Source: Rhizobium sp. RM
Lineage (GTDB): Bacteria > Pseudomonadota > Alphaproteobacteria > Rhizobiales > Rhizobiaceae
Assembly (NCBI RefSeq): GCF_013390595.1
Contig: NZ_JACAWV010000022.1
Coordinates: 310,001-374,000, forward strand
Direction of reading: 5' to 3'
DNA: 64,000 nucleotides
The notes beneath the pieces are model-generated. The model saw nothing but the letters and a program-made list of their open reading frames with translations, did not search any database and was not told the origin of the DNA. The position numbers and the translations under genes were made by a program. Shown here one piece after another: positions 44,428 through 53,774 of the stretch; the first letter of the stretch is position 1; each line of letters opens with the position of its first letter.

Positions 44428-45648
44428 TTATCTGTGGGCGTTCAGAGAAACGACGTTGTGCATCGTTTCGTCTGCAGTCGACAGGAAGCGCTTCAGATTG
44501 CGCGCGGCCTGGCGAATTCGATGCTCGTTCTCAACGAGCGCGAGACGAACGTAATCATCGCCCATCTCGCCAAAACCGATGCCGGGAGCAACGGCGATAT
44601 CGGCCTTCTCGACCAGGAGCTTGGAGAACTCCAGAGAGCCGAGATGGCGGAACTTTTCCGGGATTTTCGCCCATGCGAACATCGTCGCAGCCGGCGGCGG
44701 AACTTCAAAACCGGCCTTGCCGAACGTGTCGACCATGACGTCGCGACGGCGGCGATAGACATTGCGCACTTCCGCGATGTCGGAACCGTCGCCGTTGAGC
44801 GCGTGGGTCGCGGCAACCTGGATCGGCGTGAACGCGCCGTAATCCAGATAGGACTTCACGCGTGTCAGAGCTGCGATCAGGCGTTCGTTGCCCACCGCAA
44901 AGCCCATGCGCCAGCCGGGCATGGAGAAGGTCTTCGACATGGAGGTGAATTCCACCGTCACATCGATAGCGCCCGGCACTTCCAGAACGGACGGCGGCGG
45001 GTTGTTGTCGTCGAAATAGATTTCCGAATAGGCAAGGTCGGACAGCACGATCAGCTCATGCTTCTTCGCAAACGCGATGACGTCCTTGTAGAAATCCAGC
45101 GATGCAACATGCGCCGTCGGGTTGGACGGGTAGTTGATGATCAGCGCCAGAGGCTTCGGAATGGAGTGGCGCACAGCGCGCTCCAGCGGGCCGAAGAAAT
45201 TTTCATCCGGCTCGACATTCATCGAACGGATAACACCGCCAGCCATCAGGAAGCCGAAAGCGTGGATCGGATATGTCGGGTTCGGACACAGGATGACATC
45301 GCCCGGTGCCGTGATGGCCTGCGCCATGTTGGCGAAGCCTTCCTTGGAACCGAGGGTCGCAACGACCTGCGTGTCCGGGTTCAGCTTCACGCCGAAGCGG
45401 CGGGCGTAATAGGCGGCCTGCGCGCGGCGAAGGCCGGGAATACCCTTGGACGAGGAATAGCGATGGGTGCGTGGGTCCTGAACCACTTCGCAGAGCTTGT
45501 CGACGATCGCCTTCGGCGTCGGCAGATCCGGATTACCCATGCCAAGGTCGATGATATCCGCGCCACCCGCTCGCGCGCTCGCTTTCAAACGGTTGACCTG
45601 TTCGAAGACGTATTGCGGCAGACGCTTGACCTTGTGAAACTCTTCCAT
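44428..45648 (-). CDS. Class I/II aminotransferase (AlaC/LL-diaminopimelate aminotransferase type)
   Basis: A 406-residue PLP aminotransferase. It shows IIDLGMGNPDLPTPK, SKGIPGLRRAQAAYYARRFG, the NYPSNPTAHVA segment, and the PLP Lys in FTSMSKTFSMPGWRMGFAVG. In rhizobia this gene beside hom is often annotated LL-diaminopimelate aminotransferase, but the alanine-forming AlaC is equally close by eye. The ATG at 45648 is preceded by AGGAAAGAG; a longer reading to 45795 is not supported. Confidence 0.92.
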   Translation of the reverse strand: MEEFHKVKRLPQYVFEQVNRLKASARAGGADIIDLGMGNPDLPTPKAIVDKLCEVVQDPRTHRYSSSKGIPGLRRAQAAYYARRFGVKLNPDTQVVATLGSKEGFANMAQAITAPGDVILCPNPTYPIHAFGFLMAGGVIRSMNVEPDENFFGPLERAVRHSIPKPLALIINYPSNPTAHVASLDFYKDVIAFAKKHELIVLSDLAYSEIYFDDNNPPPSVLEVPGAIDVTVEFTSMSKTFSMPGWRMGFAVGNERLIAALTRVKSYLDYGAFTPIQVAATHALNGDGSDIAEVRNVYRRRRDVMVDTFGKAGFEVPPPAATMFAWAKIPEKFRHLGSLEFSKLLVEKADIAVAPGIGFGEMGDDYVRLALVENEHRIRQAARNLKRFLSTADETMHNVVSLNAHR

Positions 45649-46010
45649 CTCTTTCCTCATGGAAATGGACCGGACTGCCGGCCCATAACGAAGGTTCGTT
45701 TTTGTTGGTGAACGCTGCCGATACGAACCCATCCGGCAAGCGTTGTTCATTGTAACGCAAAGCGCCGAAAAACATAAAAGGGTTTTCGTCCGCAAAGCGG
45801 TTGTGCGATCGCCTGCCCTGCCATCACCGGCACAAGCTTCAGCGGCTCATGCGAACCGCATGGATTTCAGCAGGAAATCGAAGACCTTGCATAACGCCAG
45901 ATTCTGGGAAAATGCAAGGCAAGCTATGCTCAAGGTGGTCGTGACGATTCAACTTTTATTCCGCGACACGCGAAATCGTCACGACGGACCTCAAACCGCC
46001 ATTTACGGCA
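45649..46010. other. 362-base gap with two strong inverted repeats
   Basis: No gene. At 45885-45919 a two-tier hairpin: CCTTGCAT/ATGCAAGG outside and CCAG/CTGG inside. At 45938-45985 a perfect 12-bp inverted repeat GTCGTGACGATT/AATCGTCACGAC with a 24-base loop. The second sits 25 bases downstream of the nucleoside hydrolase stop and could be its terminator, though it lacks a T-run. Together they may mark a small RNA. Confidence 0.55.
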
Positions 46011-46970
46011 TCAGCCGCGTTCACCGCGAACGATGACCGCCTTGATCAGATCCAGCACCCGCTCCGGCTCGATATCCGTGCAGATAAGCTGGCTTGGATG
46101 ACCATCCCAATGGCCCGGCGGAAAACCACGACCATCCGGCTTCTGAATCGTCTGACCATCGGCAATACCGCCGCAGACAACGCGGATCGGGCCGCTACGG
46201 GTCTGGAACAGCTCGGGCGCCACCAGATAGACGCAGGCGCAGCTATCATGCACCACCATGCCGTCGCCGGTGCGGGTCTTGTAGAAATCGATGTAGAACT
46301 GCGACAGATCGGACAGAAGCTGGACGGGCTTGCCGCCCTCCTTCGCCATCTCGTCGAGAAATGCGCTCGTCATGACCGTCTTGGTGGTCACGTCGAGACC
46401 AACGACGGTGACACGCCAGGGCGCGGTGAAGACCAGATCGGCCGCTTCCGGGTCGCCGTGGATATTGGCTTCTGCGGCGGGCGAAACGTTGCCGTTCATG
46501 TCGAAGGCGCCGCCCATGATGATGACGTCTTTCACCAGTGCGGCGAAATCCGGCTCCTGACGCAGCGCAAGCGCAAGGTTCGTCATGCGGCCAACGGCAA
46601 TCAGCGTCACTTCGCCCGGATTGGCCTTGACCGTGTCGATGATGAAATCATGCGCCGAACGCGGATCGAGCGGCAGGTCGATGGTCTCGGGAATATCGAT
46701 GTCGCCAAGACCGTTCTCGCCGTGAATGAGGGTCGGCCAGTGACGCTCAGGACGGGCTGGATCGAAGGTGACGCCAGCCCCCTTGGCGACAGGCGCCGTC
46801 ATCTGCCATTCCTGCTTGAGGAACAGCGCATTGCGGGTGGTGATATCGATCGGAGCGTTGCCGAACACCGTCGTCACGCCGATAAGGTCGATATCGGGAT
46901 GGCGGTGCAAAAACAGCAGCGCCATGGCATCGTCCACACCGGGGTCCGTATCGAAAATCACTTTATGCAT
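46011..46970 (-). CDS. Nucleoside hydrolase (inosine/uridine-preferring type)
   Basis: A 319-residue enzyme that splits ribonucleosides to base and ribose. The family N-terminus HKVIFDTDPGVDDAMALLF holds the Ca2+-binding Asp cluster; further on are IIMGGAFDMNGNVSPAAEANIHGDPEAAD and the HDSCAC segment. The ATG at 46970 is preceded by AGGAC. Substrate preference cannot be told. It diverges from a TSUP permease. Confidence 0.94.
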   Translation of the reverse strand: MHKVIFDTDPGVDDAMALLFLHRHPDIDLIGVTTVFGNAPIDITTRNALFLKQEWQMTAPVAKGAGVTFDPARPERHWPTLIHGENGLGDIDIPETIDLPLDPRSAHDFIIDTVKANPGEVTLIAVGRMTNLALALRQEPDFAALVKDVIIMGGAFDMNGNVSPAAEANIHGDPEAADLVFTAPWRVTVVGLDVTTKTVMTSAFLDEMAKEGGKPVQLLSDLSQFYIDFYKTRTGDGMVVHDSCACVYLVAPELFQTRSGPIRVVCGGIADGQTIQKPDGRGFPPGHWDGHPSQLICTDIEPERVLDLIKAVIVRGERG

Positions 46971-47117
46971 TGTCGTCCTGCTCCAAAATTCCGGCACTGC
47001 CGGAACTGACCGGCGGCACGCCACGCACCATAGCCATAAGCGCCGCCGCCGCAAGCCGGGGACGATCCGAATATCGAAGCGGATGACTTATAAAATCATT
47101 GCACCGGCATCGTTTAG

Positions 47118-47972
47118 GTGAAAGAAGAAGCCCACCTCCCCGCATCCGCTTTCTCCCGGATTTTTTCAGTGCAAGACATCGCCCTCCACGTATTCCTGGT
47201 TCTCATTCTGGTTGCCGTTTTTGCCGGATTTATCGATTCCATCGCGGGTGGAGGCGGCCTCATCACCATTCCGGCCATGCTCATCATGGGCATTCCGCCG
47301 CTTGATGCGCTCGGCACCAACAAGCTGCAATCGCAGTTCGGCTCCGCCTCGGCGACCATCGCTTACGCGCGCCGCGGCCACGTCAATCTGCGCAAGCAGT
47401 TGCCCATGGCATTCATGGCGATGCTGGGCGGCATGCTAGGCGCGCTGGCAGCGGCCTTCGTGCCCTCCGATATCCTGCGCGCCATCATGCCGTTTCTGCT
47501 GATCGCCATTGCCACCTATTTCGCCTTCAAGCCGCAACTGAGCGATATCGACAGCCACCAGCGCATGACGCCGTTCATCTTCGGCGCCGTGGTGGCGCCG
47601 CTGATCGGCTTTTATGACGGTGTTTTCGGACCGGGCGCAGGTTCCTTCTACATGCTGGCCTTCGTGGCGCTCGCAGGCTTCGGCATGCTCAAGGCGACGG
47701 CGCACACCAAGCTTCTCAATCTCGGCTCTAATTTCGGCGGCTTCGTCGTGTTTGCGCTGGGCGGTGCAGTGCTGTGGAAACTCGGCCTCGCCATGGGCTT
47801 TGGTCAGTTCGTCGGCGCGCAGATCGGCTCACGTTTTGCCATGAAGAACGGCGCAAAGATCATCCGCCCGCTTCTGGTGATTTCGTGCGTCGCCATGGCG
47901 GCGAGGCTGATGATGGACAGCTCAAGCCCCTATTCGATCAGCGCTCTTCTGAACGCTCTGATTTCGGGATAA
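47118..47972 (+). CDS. TSUP family (TauE/SafE, DUF81) permease
   Basis: A 284-residue protein with about eight membrane helices. The hallmark AGFIDSIAGGGGLITIPAML opens the first repeat; GTNKLQSQFGSASA and the second-repeat signature GFYDGVFGPGAGSF follow. These permeases move sulfite, sulfonates or similar anions. No ribosome site clearly decides between GTG starts at 47118 and 47169; the latter gives a shorter lead into the first helix. Substrate unknown. Confidence 0.9.
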   Translation: MKEEAHLPASAFSRIFSVQDIALHVFLVLILVAVFAGFIDSIAGGGGLITIPAMLIMGIPPLDALGTNKLQSQFGSASATIAYARRGHVNLRKQLPMAFMAMLGGMLGALAAAFVPSDILRAIMPFLLIAIATYFAFKPQLSDIDSHQRMTPFIFGAVVAPLIGFYDGVFGPGAGSFYMLAFVALAGFGMLKATAHTKLLNLGSNFGGFVVFALGGAVLWKLGLAMGFGQFVGAQIGSRFAMKNGAKIIRPLLVISCVAMAARLMMDSSSPYSISALLNALISG

Positions 47973-47997
47973 ACGACGTTTCCTTACGCCGTTACCA

Positions 47998-48699
47998 TCA
48001 CGCCATCGCGCGGCGTCTGCGATCGGCGATTTCGCGGATGACCACCATGGCGCCCACCAGCTTGTAGGCCGAGGAATAGCACGGCGACATCTCGAGCGAC
48101 TTCACAACGGTATGGCCGTTGCTGTCTTCCGCGTAGGTGTACTTCGAAGCGTCGCCCTTGAAGCAGTTGTCGAGCTTCTCACGCAGATCGTTCTGGAAAC
48201 GGTGAACCCCGACCAGCTCGGCAATGTGGCAGCCGACCAGCCCCTCGGGAGCATTGCGCTGGAAGGTATCCAGACCATTGGCATAGGACACGCGATAACC
48301 GGGAGAGACGACGACAACGGGCTCTCCGAGATCGGACAGCATGTCCTCATCGAAAACGAGATGGCGGTGCTGCCATTCGAAACTGCCGATATCGGCGTCT
48401 TCGTCACCAACCGCCTTCGACTTGCGCGACAGGCCGACATAACGATCGACAAGCGTTCTCAGGATTTCGGAGTTGCGCTGGACGCAACCCAGGTCCTCGG
48501 CTTCATGGTTCAGAAGGTCGATGGCGAAACGGAACTGCTCGCGAATTTCTTCGGCGTTCTCCGTCTTGCTGCCGGCGATCTTGTCCAGAAGCTGTTCGAG
48601 CTCACGCTCCAGCACTGCGATCTTGTCGGCTTCGTTCTTGCCGACAGCAGATTGCAGTTCCGTGTAACGCAACCAGAACAGTTCAATCAAATCTTTCAA
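47998..48699 (-). CDS. PAS domain protein with N-terminal coiled coil
   Basis: A 233-residue protein: N-terminal helical/coiled-coil part (about 20-60, LERELEQLLDKIAG) and a PAS domain from about residue 115 (EPVVVVSPGYRVSYANGLDTFQRNAPEGLVGCHIAELVG...SYKLVGAMVVIREI). No output domain. The start is a TTG with GGGAG seven bases upstream. Possibly a sensor or scaffold; a partner is not apparent. Confidence 0.75.
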   Translation of the reverse strand: MKDLIELFWLRYTELQSAVGKNEADKIAVLERELEQLLDKIAGSKTENAEEIREQFRFAIDLLNHEAEDLGCVQRNSEILRTLVDRYVGLSRKSKAVGDEDADIGSFEWQHRHLVFDEDMLSDLGEPVVVVSPGYRVSYANGLDTFQRNAPEGLVGCHIAELVGVHRFQNDLREKLDNCFKGDASKYTYAEDSNGHTVVKSLEMSPCYSSAYKLVGAMVVIREIADRRRRAMA

Positions 48700-48936
48700 C
48701 CCGACTCTCCCGGAACGAACAAATAGCCCGTTCTCAACCCGAACGCATATACCCTGTTCTCCCCGTTATATCGGCTGGTCGCTTAAAAATGCCGTAACGA
48801 GAAACGAGAACGCCATTCAGAATAGCAGCCAAAATATCACAGCCGCGAACGTTTTTTCAATTTCGATAATCTACGAGCAAAAAGTTAGGGCTGGAAGTCC
48901 GGTTGGCCCGACCAGAAATGCCTTTTGTCAAAAAAA

Positions 48937-48967
48937 ACCGGCGCCTCGAAAGGCACCGGTCTTTTGT
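48937..48967 (-). terminator. Terminator of the acpXL-lpxXL operon
   Basis: Ten-position stem ACCGGTGCCT/AGGCGCCGGT with one mismatch and loop TTCG, followed on the minus strand by T8. It begins just after the lpxXL stop. Confidence 0.88.
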
Positions 48968-48968
48968 C

Positions 48969-49916
48969 TTATTCAGCTGGAATCTGGTGTTTGACGTTCC
49001 AGCGATCGTGGTACCAGAGCCATTGGCCGGGATGCTCCCGTACCCAGCTTTCAACCTTGTCGTTGAGCATCTGGGCCGTTGCCTGCACGTCGACATTGCC
49101 TTTGTCATCGCGCGGAATGTCGACCTTCGGTTCGATTTCCAGACGATAGCGGTTGTCGGGCAAGCGCACGCAGCGCGCCGGATAAACATCGCAGTTGAAC
49201 TGGCGCACCAGCTTGGCAAGCAGCGGGTTGGTCCGCACCTCAAGATCGAAGAACCTGGTGGGCAGCCCCTTGCTGAACTTCTGGTCGACGAGAACGCCAA
49301 CCCCGCCGCCCCTCTCGAGCTGGCGGGCCAGCGCAAAGGACGATCCGGCATGCGAAGGCACGAGATTGCCCATGCGTTCCTTGCGGAAGTTGAACACCTT
49401 GTCGGCCACGTAAGGATTGTTCGGCGGACGGAACAGCACCGTGACATCAAGACCGAACGCAGAGCTTGCAACCGGCAGCAATTCGAAATTGCCGGTATGG
49501 GCGGTGAAAACGATGAACGGACGCGGATTGTCGCGCAGTTCCAGGAACGAAGGAATGCCGACAACCTCGATACGGCCGGGCTTGTCGTTCTCGGGATCGA
49601 AGTCGAAGAGACGGTCGAGGAACACATATTCGGCCGCAAGACGGCCCATATTGCCCCAGCTATCCATGGCGATTGCCAGGCGCTCTTCCTCGGTCTTCTC
49701 GGGGAAGGCCCGCGCCAGATTGTAGAGTACAAGCCTGTGACGGCCGGTCTTCGGCCCCATCCAGCGGGCAAATCTGTCAGCGAAGCGAATTCCCGCATCG
49801 GCGGGAAAAAGCTTCAATATGTTCAAGAAACCAAACGCAAAGGTCGCGATCAACCATTGCCGGAAGTTATCCAGCTTCAGGACGATGCGCGTGAGAAACA
49901 TTTTCACGGGCTTCAA
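48969..49916 (-). CDS. lpxXL: Lipid A very-long-chain acyltransferase LpxXL
   Basis: A 315-residue inner-membrane acyltransferase of the LpxL/HtrB family. The catalytic motif is HTGNFE (140-145), in IVFTAHTGNFELLP. It has an N-terminal helix and the DxxWGNMGRLAAEY segment. In rhizobia LpxXL moves a 27-hydroxyoctacosanoyl chain from AcpXL to lipid A. Last gene of the acpXL-fabZ-fabF-fabF-adh-lpxXL operon; its start overlaps the adh stop. Confidence 0.94.
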   Translation of the reverse strand: MKPVKMFLTRIVLKLDNFRQWLIATFAFGFLNILKLFPADAGIRFADRFARWMGPKTGRHRLVLYNLARAFPEKTEEERLAIAMDSWGNMGRLAAEYVFLDRLFDFDPENDKPGRIEVVGIPSFLELRDNPRPFIVFTAHTGNFELLPVASSAFGLDVTVLFRPPNNPYVADKVFNFRKERMGNLVPSHAGSSFALARQLERGGGVGVLVDQKFSKGLPTRFFDLEVRTNPLLAKLVRQFNCDVYPARCVRLPDNRYRLEIEPKVDIPRDDKGNVDVQATAQMLNDKVESWVREHPGQWLWYHDRWNVKHQIPAE

Positions 49917-50941
49917 TCCATCCGCAGAACGATTTTCCCGAAGACCTGGCGGGTTTCCATGCGCTCCAGCGCCCGATCGATATCATCGAAAGTCACTTCG
50001 GTATCGATAACGGGGTGAACGATGCCGCGTGCCATCTTCTGCATGGCGTTCGCCATGTTTTCCATGCGGCAACCGAAGGAGCCGAGCAGCTTCAACTGCT
50101 GCTGGAACAGCATCATCAGGTTGATATCGGTCGAAACACCTGAGGTCGAACCGCAAGTGACGAGACGTCCGCCGCGCTTCAGCGAGAACATGGAACCGGC
50201 CCAGGTGTCCTTGCCGACATGTTCGAAGACGACGTCGACGCCCTTCTTCTTCGTCAGCTTGCGCACGACGCCTTCAAAACGGTCCGTACGGTAGTTGATG
50301 ACGTGGTCGGCACCCAATGCCTTGGCGCGTTCGATCTTGTCGTCGGAACCAACGGTGGTGATGACGGTGCAGCCCATCTTCTTGGCAAGCTGGATGGCGG
50401 CCGTGCCGATGCCGGAACCGCCGGCGTGAACCAGGATCGTTTCACCCGGCTCGAGCTTGGCGTTGTCGAACAGCATGTGCTCGACCGTGCCGAAAGTCAC
50501 AGGCGCCAGCGCAGCACCGATGGCGTCCACGCCGTGCGGTGCCGGAACGAGCTGGCGAGCCGGGATATTGATCTTTTCCTGCGCAAAGCCGTCCAGATGG
50601 AAGCCATGGACACCCTGAACGTGTTCGCACAGGTTGTCGCGGCCTTCGCGACAGGGCTTGCAGAGACCGCAGGTGCGCGCGCCGTAGATCGACACGAGCT
50701 GGCCGGGCAGAACATTCGACACGCCGGGGCCGATTGCCTCGACCACACCGGACGCCTCGGCGCCGATGGTGAGTGGCATCTTGCGCTTGGCGAACGCCAT
50801 GCCGCGCCAGCCCCAGACGTCGATATGGTTCAGCGCGACAGCCTTGACGCGCAACGTCACTTCACCCGCAGCCGGTGCTTCCGGCTCGGGCAGTTCCACT
50901 TTTTCAAGCCTACGGTCATCGACGAGTTGCAGAGCGCGCAT
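49913..50941 (-). CDS. Zinc-type alcohol dehydrogenase of the VLCFA-lipid A operon
   Basis: A 342-residue medium-chain dehydrogenase/reductase. It shows GAEASGVVEAIGPGV, a structural Cys group RTCGLCKPCREGRDNLCEH, and the NAD(P)-binding VHAGGSGIGTAAIQLAKKMG. This gene always sits next to lpxXL in rhizobial VLCFA clusters and is presumed to act in making or modifying the chain, perhaps as enoyl reductase-like; the exact reaction is not proven. It overlaps the lpxXL start. Confidence 0.92.
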   Translation of the reverse strand: MRALQLVDDRRLEKVELPEPEAPAAGEVTLRVKAVALNHIDVWGWRGMAFAKRKMPLTIGAEASGVVEAIGPGVSNVLPGQLVSIYGARTCGLCKPCREGRDNLCEHVQGVHGFHLDGFAQEKINIPARQLVPAPHGVDAIGAALAPVTFGTVEHMLFDNAKLEPGETILVHAGGSGIGTAAIQLAKKMGCTVITTVGSDDKIERAKALGADHVINYRTDRFEGVVRKLTKKKGVDVVFEHVGKDTWAGSMFSLKRGGRLVTCGSTSGVSTDINLMMLFQQQLKLLGSFGCRMENMANAMQKMARGIVHPVIDTEVTFDDIDRALERMETRQVFGKIVLRMD

Positions 50942-51100
50942 AATTTAAAGTCCTTCGCCTGGAGGCGTTATTTTTGTTTTTGATCCAGAGCGCCGCGCGT
51001 CCGTCAGGACGCGCAAGAGGCGCTCAATCTCTTTGAATGTCTGCATCGTCCTGGCCGAAAATCGTTTCCGATTTATGGCAACGATGCCTCGGGGAACCGA

Positions 51101-52384
51101 TTAAGCCGGTTCCCGCGTCATGACAAGGCTCGCATTCTGCCCGCCAAACCCGAAGGAGTTGGACAGAACAGCACTAACCTCGGCGTCACGTTTTACGTTG
51201 GGCACCACATCCAGCACGATAGCCGGATCGGGATTGGTGTAGTTGATCGTCGGCGGCAAGGTGCCGGTCAACATGGTCTGCAGCGAAAACACCGCTTCAA
51301 CCGCACCAGCCGCCGTCAGGGTGTGACCGATCATCGACTTGTTGGACGAGAGCGGAATATCCTTCAGTCCTTCGCCGAACACGGCAAGCATCGAACCATA
51401 TTCCATCTTGTCGTTTTCAGGCGTCGACGTGCCATGGGCGTTGATGTAGCCGATATCGCTTTCGGCAACACCAGCGTCCGCAAGTGCGGCGCGGATTGTC
51501 GCGATAGCCGGGCCGCCATCAGGCGAGGACCGGGTGCGGTGGAAGCTGTCGGCCTTTTCGCCAGCGCCCTTGATGATGCCGAGAACCTTTGCGCCACGCG
51601 CAACGGCCGCTTCGAGCGACTCCAGCACCAGCGTTGCAGCGCCTTCGGCAATCACGAAACCGTCGCGATCCTTGCTGAACGGCTTGGACGCCTTTTCCGG
51701 CGGATCGTTCTGCGTCGACAGCGCCGACAGCAACGAGAAGCGGATCAGCGCTTCGGCACTGACCGAACCGTCGGTGGCAACCGTCAGTGCACGGTCGGTG
51801 CGACCCTGACGGATCGCCTCGACGCCGAGCTGGATTGCCGTGGCGCCGGAGGCGCACGCGGTCGACAGCGTTACCGGAAGGCCACGCGTGCCGAAACGGT
51901 CGGAAAGACGCTCGGAAATCGCGCCGAACAGCGCCGCTTCCTGAAATGCTGGATCGGGACGCTGACGCAGCGCCGCCATGAAGCGATCATAGGCGTCGCC
52001 GGGCTTCGCAGCCGGTGGAGAACGGTCGCCCAGTTCGAAACGTGCACTCCATTCCGGCTCGATCGGCGGTGCGGCAAGAAACAGCGGTCCCTCGAAATCA
52101 CCGGAGATGCCGGCCTGCGCCAGCGCTTCGATCGTCGTTTCACGCGCAAACGCATAGGAGCGCTCGACGGAATTCGGCACGGGAATGTCGATGAAATCGA
52201 CGGTACCGCTGATGCGGGTCGAAAGCTTGTCGGTCGGGAAACGGGTGATCGCATGGATGCCCGATTTGCCCGAGGTCAAAGCCGCCCAGTTGTCCTGAAG
52301 GCCCTGCCCCAGCGACGTGATGATGCCCATGCCGGTAACGGCGACGAGCGGGCGACCGAGATGATCCTTGAAACTGGAAGTCAT
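51101..52384 (-). CDS. fabF1: Beta-ketoacyl-ACP synthase of the VLCFA operon, catalytic (FabF1XL)
   Basis: A 427-residue ketosynthase with an intact Cys-His-His triad: C177 in TACASG, H317 in NAHGTSTPE and H354 in SMIGHTLTAAG. It would extend the acyl chain on AcpXL to about C28. GGGAG before the ATG at 52384 sets the start (MTSSFKDHLG). It pairs with the degenerate ketosynthase directly upstream, 13 bases away. Gene symbol follows rhizobial usage. Confidence 0.93.
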   Translation of the reverse strand: MTSSFKDHLGRPLVAVTGMGIITSLGQGLQDNWAALTSGKSGIHAITRFPTDKLSTRISGTVDFIDIPVPNSVERSYAFARETTIEALAQAGISGDFEGPLFLAAPPIEPEWSARFELGDRSPPAAKPGDAYDRFMAALRQRPDPAFQEAALFGAISERLSDRFGTRGLPVTLSTACASGATAIQLGVEAIRQGRTDRALTVATDGSVSAEALIRFSLLSALSTQNDPPEKASKPFSKDRDGFVIAEGAATLVLESLEAAVARGAKVLGIIKGAGEKADSFHRTRSSPDGGPAIATIRAALADAGVAESDIGYINAHGTSTPENDKMEYGSMLAVFGEGLKDIPLSSNKSMIGHTLTAAGAVEAVFSLQTMLTGTLPPTINYTNPDPAIVLDVVPNVKRDAEVSAVLSNSFGFGGQNASLVMTREPA

Positions 52385-52397
52385 ATCCTTCACTCCC

Positions 52398-53591
52398 TCA
52401 AACGTCGCGCGACAGCACGGCAACACCTTCGCCGCGCACATGACCAACCGTGGTGACAACCGCTTCATCAGCGGCCTGTGCCATCGGCTTTTCGGCATTG
52501 GCATCGAATGGCGGAACCTTGGCACCGCTTTCAAGCGTCAGCGCTGCGAGCGCCAGACCAAGCGGGAACTGTGCTTCGAGGCCATGACCGGTGACACCGC
52601 CAAAGCCGCGAATGGCAGCCTGCGGCAGAACTTTTTCCAGAACGTCCTTTTCCCGTACGGTCACCGAGTCATAACCGCTGGCACCGGAGAACACGACCGT
52701 TGAGGCGCTGTCACTGGCAGGTGCCAGCATGCGCTCCAGACGCTTTTCCATGCGCCCCTCGTCACGGCTGCCGCGATCGCCTTCAATCGCGTCGATGCGT
52801 GCATAGATGCGTGCGCCGCGCGCTTCGGCGCGCTTGCGTGATTCCAGCACCAGGAACGCGCCGAGCGAACCGATGACGATGCCGCCGCCTGCAGCCTCAG
52901 AACGAGACCAGAGCGGCTGCCAGTCGCCCTGCGCATGCGCGCCGATGGCTTCGAACAGCAGGATCATGTCAGGACGTTCGGCCGAAAATGCGCCGCCCAC
53001 CAGGGCGTGCGTGGATTCGCCTGAGCGGATGCGATGGAACGCGGTCTCGACGGCGGAGATGCCGGCAGCCTCTTCACCCATGAAGGTGCGCGACGAACCG
53101 GTGACCTTGTGAACGATGGAGATGTTACCGGCCATCAGGTTGGAAAGCTGCGCCAGGAACAGCGTCGGACGCAGTTCCGTCGTCAGCTTCTCATTGAGCA
53201 TGACTTCACGGTCGTTGCGCTTCAGGCCTTCATCGACGATCTGCGTGTCGACATTGATGTCGCGCTCGCCGCCACCGGCCGCCACGATCATGTCCATTGT
53301 GCCGCAGGCTTCGGCGTCTTCCTTCAGGCCGGCATCATCAAGTGCCACGCCTGCGGCGTAAACGCCGAGACGCTGCCAGTTTTCCATCTGGCGCTGATCC
53401 TTGCGGCCGATCTGGGTAGACCAGTCGATTTCCGGTAGCGGATGGATCGGGTATGGCGCAAATTTTTCGGTTTCGACAATCGCTCCCGGCGCGGAACCGG
53501 CGGAGAGCAGTGCAATATGGGCGTCAACACCGACACCATGACAGGTCACGATACCGACCCCGGTAATCACCACATCATTGTCAGACTTCAT
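52398..53591 (-). CDS. fabF2: Degenerate beta-ketoacyl-ACP synthase, chain-length-factor-like (FabF2XL)
   Basis: A 397-residue protein with the overall ketosynthase fold (VVITGVGIVTCHGVG start, GGFGGVTGHGLEAQ-type end) but altered active site. Where FabF has TACATG the sequence reads GEEAAG, so the nucleophilic Cys is Glu174. The NAHGTST region reads FSGASGYDSV, without His. It therefore cannot condense alone and looks like a partner for fabF1, as KS-beta/chain length factor is in type II polyketide synthases. That parallel is inference. It lies in the middle of the VLCFA operon. Confidence 0.9.
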   Translation of the reverse strand: MKSDNDVVITGVGIVTCHGVGVDAHIALLSAGSAPGAIVETEKFAPYPIHPLPEIDWSTQIGRKDQRQMENWQRLGVYAAGVALDDAGLKEDAEACGTMDMIVAAGGGERDINVDTQIVDEGLKRNDREVMLNEKLTTELRPTLFLAQLSNLMAGNISIVHKVTGSSRTFMGEEAAGISAVETAFHRIRSGESTHALVGGAFSAERPDMILLFEAIGAHAQGDWQPLWSRSEAAGGGIVIGSLGAFLVLESRKRAEARGARIYARIDAIEGDRGSRDEGRMEKRLERMLAPASDSASTVVFSGASGYDSVTVREKDVLEKVLPQAAIRGFGGVTGHGLEAQFPLGLALAALTLESGAKVPPFDANAEKPMAQAADEAVVTTVGHVRGEGVAVLSRDV

Positions 53592-53774
53592 AATCCGTCA
53601 TCCTTTGTCGCTTTTCCGGAACATAGTGTCTCCGGGCCAGCCATAAAAAACGGCAGGAACGCCGCACTTGCCATGCGGAATAATGCCCGCGATGCGGCTT
53701 TGCAATGGCGAAGGCTGCAAGACCTGCTCCAATGCATGACTTTTCATCGTTTAACGGCGGGCTTTTCGCAAAGA

